NCBI GenBank assembly: GCA_930367205.1
Contig: OV884011.1
Location: 92,799,474 to 92,863,473, forward strand
Direction of reading: 5' to 3'
Origin: Acanthosoma haemorrhoidale
Taxonomy: Eukaryota; Arthropoda; Insecta; Hemiptera; Acanthosomatidae
Length of the DNA: 64,000 nucleotides
Position 1 is the first letter of the stretch; each line of letters begins with the position of its first letter. Positions 59,466 to 64,000 of this stretch are shown here, in pieces. Under the pieces are notes generated by a model, which was given only the letters and a program-made list of their open reading frames with translations, had not been told where the DNA came from and made no database searches. Both the position numbers and the translations under genes were made by a program.

Positions 59466-60129
59466 TGTAGCGACTGCTAACTACATAAGATAAATCACCC
59501 TATACTCTATTGTATATATATTGTAAGCAAATGTAAATAACATGAACTAAATGTATTATAGACAAATGTAAATAACATGAACAAATATAAATCATTGTAA
59601 AAGTGGTAAGCAATAAAAAAGGCGGGAGCCAAGTAGTCACACGAGATGGGTCACCAGCTGTCAGTTGCAGGTACCTCACCATATGAGGGAACCCGCAGGT
59701 CCTAAGCAACCCTTTGCAGCCTCTCCCAGGGGACAGGGCTGGCCGGGTAATTAGGCGTCGGTCGCGGGTACCTGACCACATGAGGAAACCGACCGCAGGC
59801 CTAAGCAACCCTTGCCAGCCTCTCCCAGTAGACAAGGCTGGGTAGGGTACTTAAGGCGGGCTCCTAGCCCTGTAAATCAGTCTCTCGTGACCTCTACTCG
59901 TTGACGCGTGGCTTCCGCTCGAACTCTGAAAACTTGACTAATTCTTTATGAAAAAACCTCTGTACCTCTTCTCTTGAACATAGTGCATTGTCGGGGCACA
60001 TACCTATCAAAAATGGAGTCAGATAGTAACGCCGTCATGAAACGATTGTCCAGGTTATAAACTCGAACAATCCTCACTTGTCACCAGGGGCTAGGGTAAA
60101 GCGGCACCCCCCTTCGTGACGACCCGACA
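59466..60129 (+). mobile_element. Solo LTR of the TGTAGC family (copy 4)
   Basis: Starts TGTAGCGACTGCTAACTACA and ends GACGACCCGACA, with a perfect 5-bp target duplication CACCA on both sides (59461-59465, 60130-60134). The 3' third matches the copies at 7078 and 17318 (TTGAACATAGTGCATTGTCG). In place of the CAGTCATAAA minisatellite it has a roughly 100-bp tandem duplication (about 59668-59850, GGTACCT..ACCA.ATGAGG). No internal region remains. Confidence 0.88.
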
Positions 60130-60134
60130 CACCA

Positions 60135-61140
60135 CATCAGTGCAAATGAATATTTCTAAGTCACCTTTCTACTCTATACCATTTAGTAACGCGTAGGCGA
60201 CAATCTCTACGCACAATCGCCCTTTTAATGCCAGTTTTCATTGGGGGGGGGGGGGGTGCACTAACATACTATAATTTATGTAGAAACTTAGTACAAGATC
60301 TTTCGAATTTGTTGGTTATTTTTTTCAGTTCTACATGACTATAGAAAACATTGGATAGGTAGAAATAAGCTAACTATTATTTTAAAAGTTCGATTTAAGT
60401 TTTTAAATATTATGACCTGAAAAAACATAGGAATATTTGTAACTAGTCCTATATTAAGAGTTATGTTGTGATTTTTTTTAAAAAGTTTAAGGCAGGCAAC
60501 TCCAACCGATGGCTAACAGGCCAACAACAACAGCTGTAAGCGATGGTTTGTAATACGTTCGTTAAGTGTTTGTAAATATTTTATATGCAGTTCTAGTACG
60601 AAAAAATAAATATATCATCATTGCTATAGCTGTAAAATTTAAATTCACTTTATGAAGTGATTTTGTGATAGGTAAACTATTACCTATCCACTAACACATA
60701 GAAGTACACTAATATTTATTCAGATGAATGAATACTCTAATTACAAAATAAACGGATGTAAAAGCTCGATATCCGCCTTAGGGCCTAATTGCGGATTTAG
60801 AGCGCACAGGCATGTTGACTAATGGACCGCAGCCAACGACCAACAAAGACCCGAGCACGAGGTAAGCCTTATACAGCTAGTGCCAGTCACAGCCTACGGG
60901 CACAAGATCAAAGCCCAATCAGCGATCGACCAGATCAAAATGCAGAAGGTTTCTACCAAAAAAGGCCAACAGTTCGAAAAAATCGACGGCGAGTCCTGTC
61001 TTGAGTCAGAGCTGCAATGCCACACAAGGAAGTGTAAACATAATCCCTCAACTTCGAGCTTGAATGACTGCAGGCAATAAAAACTGATATATGTTATGCG
61101 TTAGTAGACATCTACTTAGAATATTTTAATTTTTTATTAC
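60135..61140. other. Unassigned stretch with GC-richer patch
   Basis: A G-run at 60243-60256, then AT-rich DNA. At 60800-61080 the composition rises, with an open frame on plus (60880-61080, Lys/Gln-rich). It resembles no family I recognise; a retroelement gag remnant is possible. No splice or promoter evidence. Confidence 0.3.
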
Positions 61141-61169
61141 TCATTTATACTTTTTTTATGGGTAAATCA

Positions 61170-61515
61170 AGGTGATATTTACCCATTCATTATCTTCATG
61201 GTATTCATACGTGAATTTACAATAGTGAATTAGTATGTATGCATTTGTGTAGATATTTAGTTTTTATTTTCAAGCAAGTTCTTGTTTTATTTTCTTCGTA
61301 ATGTTTATATTTACACTTATTTTATTTTATATTTTTAACTCTTGGAAAATATGTGGTGTTATATATCTTCTAATTTAATTTATTTTAATATATTTTGTTT
61401 ATTTGCACGTTGTAGATTTTCGCAGGGACTGATAGTGTCAATTTGGAAAGTTAAAAATTAAAAATATTTGTTTTTAAGTGAAATAGCCCAAGGTTATTAC
61501 ATATATTATTATTAA
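61170..61515 (+). repeat. LINE 3'-end repeat family, copy 3
   Basis: Shares TTTACCCATTC, TTTTCAAGCAAGTTCTTG, TTTTATATTTTTAACTC and a terminal block (AAGTGAAATAGCCCAAGGTTATTA followed by TATTATTATT) with 1136-1470 and 28575-28842. The common 3' end with a short TTA/ATT tail suggests 5'-truncated non-LTR retrotransposon copies. Confidence 0.55.
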
Positions 61516-64000
61516 AGTGGTGATAAACCTAATGAAAATCAACTTCAACTCCATAAATTTTAGGATTGCATATCTCAGTTTCAAATAATGTATTGAAATC
61601 ATTAAAATTTTCTTATTACGCAGCCATGTAGAACGAAACTTGAGAAGAGACTGATCAGCCAGAAGAGAATTCTATTCATAAAATATGTTTCATAGATGTA
61701 AAGGATCCAAATACTATAGTTCACTTTATGTTCAGGCAGTATAAAGTTGAAGTCGATTATCACATAGTTAATGGCGAATTAATTAATATGCAAAGGTTTG
61801 GACCGCTATTTTAATGACTTATGTAATTATAGTTCCCTAAAGCTTCAATACATATTGCTTAGTAATCCTTACTTAATATGATATGAAAATATTTATATTT
61901 AATTGACAAACAATTAATAAATTAATAGCATTTATTAGTGATTGATGTATATGCATCTAATAAAACCTCAATGTAAAATTTACGTCTCTACGTCGAAATG
62001 GAAACTCGGCCGATACGTGAGGTGAAAAAAGGTTATTTAAAACTACCCAAAAATTGAATAGTACTTTTAATTTATTCACCTTACTGCGTGATGCAATTAT
62101 ATGTCATACATTTAAACTTGGAGAGTAGTCAATTACTTGCTAGCTTGTCCCCAGAGTTATTACTGAAACAGTGCAAACATAAATAAAGAGGATTCGTATT
62201 GAATGCAGAATGACTCACTCAGAAGTCAACTGATAAAGTGACAGGCCTTATTTAAAGACTAACACTCAACAAAAAAAAACCTGTCTCCGCTATGTTTATC
62301 TAATCTGTACTAATCTCACTAAATATGACAATATGGCGCCAACGATAATTCTAACGTAACCAGAAAAAAAAAAAAGTGGGTTGGGATTGTACATTAATAC
62401 TGCCTGAGGGCTGGGTCTTAAATATTTCAATAACTGGTTGGTCCAAGGATCGGATGTTATGGCATTATTTTTAATCAATATTTGTCACACTAATATTATA
62501 TTTAAAAAAATATTTATAAATAAACAAAGAAAATAAGCTAACAAGTAAAGGAGCAATGCCGAGATATGGCCAGGGTGTGAGACGGGGACCCCATTGGCGA
62601 TCCGAAAGTACTATTTTATGATTTTAATTATTAGAATGTGGCCAATTAGTTTGCAAGTCCCTCACCTCACGATACCTTCCCAACAAATCTTTATGAATCA
62701 GACTTTTTTGTCATTTGAAGATGACCTATATTACTGCTGACTCTCGTTTTGCGTTTAAATTTGGCCTCAAGACCAAAATTTCAGTATTTTGTACCTCTTA
62801 CAGGAAGAATGCATTAAGTTGGCAATGATATTGAATAGGTCTTATTGTACGATTATGGGGATCTAATTTTTCATAAAGCCATTGGGTCATAAATCTAAAT
62901 ACATTTGCCCAAAATTTCCACGAAACTTTGATGAAGTATTAAAGAAAATTTTATTTGAAAGCTTCCTTAACCACTTGCGGGTTTATTGCCCATGTTGCCA
63001 CTGAAGAATTAACTAAAAACAAATATATTTTAACCATCAGAGAACCTTCCGAATCTTGGCTCTAGTGTATGAGGTGTATTACACTCACATGTAACCTAAT
63101 GTAATATCTAAAGTTATCAAGGCTATTACTGCTAAAACTATGATTCATAAGAAGCTATCATCGGTTCTCTTTATCCGAAGTGTTTCATTATAATTTTCAT
63201 TTTCCTCCATAAAACTAACGAAAGAATACAAACCGAAGATAGATAACAACATTCAGCATAGCCAGGTTAGGTGCTACTCATTTTCGGCTACCATCAATCA
63301 AAGGATCGTTCCATAACAGGTGAAATGCTCTGACATTAATAGATCTGAGATAATTTTACTTGTATTCCGGTCACAATTTATTGTTGCTTCTGTCACTTTT
63401 GTCATTATCGGCCGGTCCTGACACATCAAAAAGATAAATTGGACTTTTTTGACCATTAAAATCAATATTAAGATTAGAAAATGGAAACACCTCTACCACA
63501 AATCTAGCTAATTCGTTCACAGAGTATTGCAAAAGTTATCAAGATCATGAAATGAAACAAGTGCCTTACAAAAATAAAAGCCGTTTGATGATTGTGAAAT
63601 GAAATTTTCAAAAACCAATTACAGGATGCTGTACCCTAAGAATAACAAGAAGGAACAAAATAGGCATGTTAGAACTGAGAAAAAAAAAATCCATGACATT
63701 ATTACTCTATTATGATAAGCATAAAAATAATAAAGGTTATATGTACATATGTGATGGCTACAACGGACCAACAACAAAAGATTCGAACAAAAAACATAAA
63801 TTGATAGAGATGAATGACAATCGCTGACACTTAAGAATGACTAACAGAATAATGAAATGACAATGTCTAAGAAAATATAGGAATTGTTAAAAGAGGGAAA
63901 AGAGCGTGAAAGTTCGCTGGTAATTATTAAAATGAAACATGAATGAAAGTAATAAAAAATAAATAAAAATGGTAAATTATGAGGAGGAATATTAGGCACT
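61516..64000. other. AT-rich non-coding, nothing recognised
   Basis: Read on both strands. No long ORF, transposon ends or clear exon. May be trio intron or intergenic DNA. Confidence 0.4.

Noticed and set aside
59500..59835. 111-codon minus ORF as a host protein
   Set aside because: It lies entirely inside a solo LTR with target duplications and reflects its tandem repeat.
60243..60256. Poly-G tract as a regulatory element
   Set aside because: Several simple G- or C-runs occur in the window (near 2208, 10642, 29336, 42188); no context for function.

Overview
The window is AT-rich, intron-rich animal DNA, almost certainly from an insect. The TE set (gypsy-type LTR elements with AGTT...AACT ends, Jockey-like and RNase H-bearing LINEs, Tc1, mariner, P-element/THAP9-like and hAT relics) makes a hemipteran my best guess, but no sequence here proves the order. 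There is no bacterial operon, rRNA gene or CRISPR array.

Right part (37.5-58.2 kb, minus strand): one real host gene, the 3' end of the Trio/Kalirin RhoGEF. I could chain 17 exons (58122 down to 37689) with matching splice phases into 894 uninterrupted codons plus a stop. They encode a linker, a poly-proline stretch, the second DH (RhoGEF) domain, the second PH domain, a short linker and a C-terminal protein kinase domain with the tail found in vertebrate Trio. Drosophila Trio is known to lack this kinase. Two of the introns appear to be GC-AG. The introns hold a decayed mariner, a Tc1-like MITE and tRNA-derived SINE-like repeats. The 5' part of the gene lies beyond 64 kb or upstream in a long intron.

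Left part (1-37 kb): no convincing host gene, only a layered transposon landscape. The main pieces are: (a) a 5,335-bp gypsy-type element at 21514-26848 (minus) with identical 180-bp LTRs, a TAGA target duplication and a tRNA-Phe primer site, inserted into a P-element/THAP9-like transposase relic; (b) an older related gypsy relic (about 17.0-20.1 kb, minus), interrupted by a Jockey-like LINE (15.4-17.0 kb) and by an internally deleted LTR element with a tRNA-Trp-type primer site (17318-18618, plus); (c) a TGTAGC...ACA LTR family with four copies in the window, two of them clean solo LTRs with 5-bp duplications; (d) a palindromic Tc1 composite (11.47-12.71 kb); (e) a 1.86-kb TIR element (33937-35796) carrying two tandem LTR-like units; (f) a 5'-truncated LINE with intact RNase H (30756-31803) and a 15-bp target duplication; (g) a hAT relic (20.1-21.2 kb). 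A CpG-rich island with a splice-donor-like end at 13.56-13.69 kb is the only left-side candidate for a host exon.

Right edge (58.2-64 kb): Trio intron or flank containing a solo LTR (59466-60129), a LINE 3'-end repeat and otherwise AT-rich non-coding DNA.
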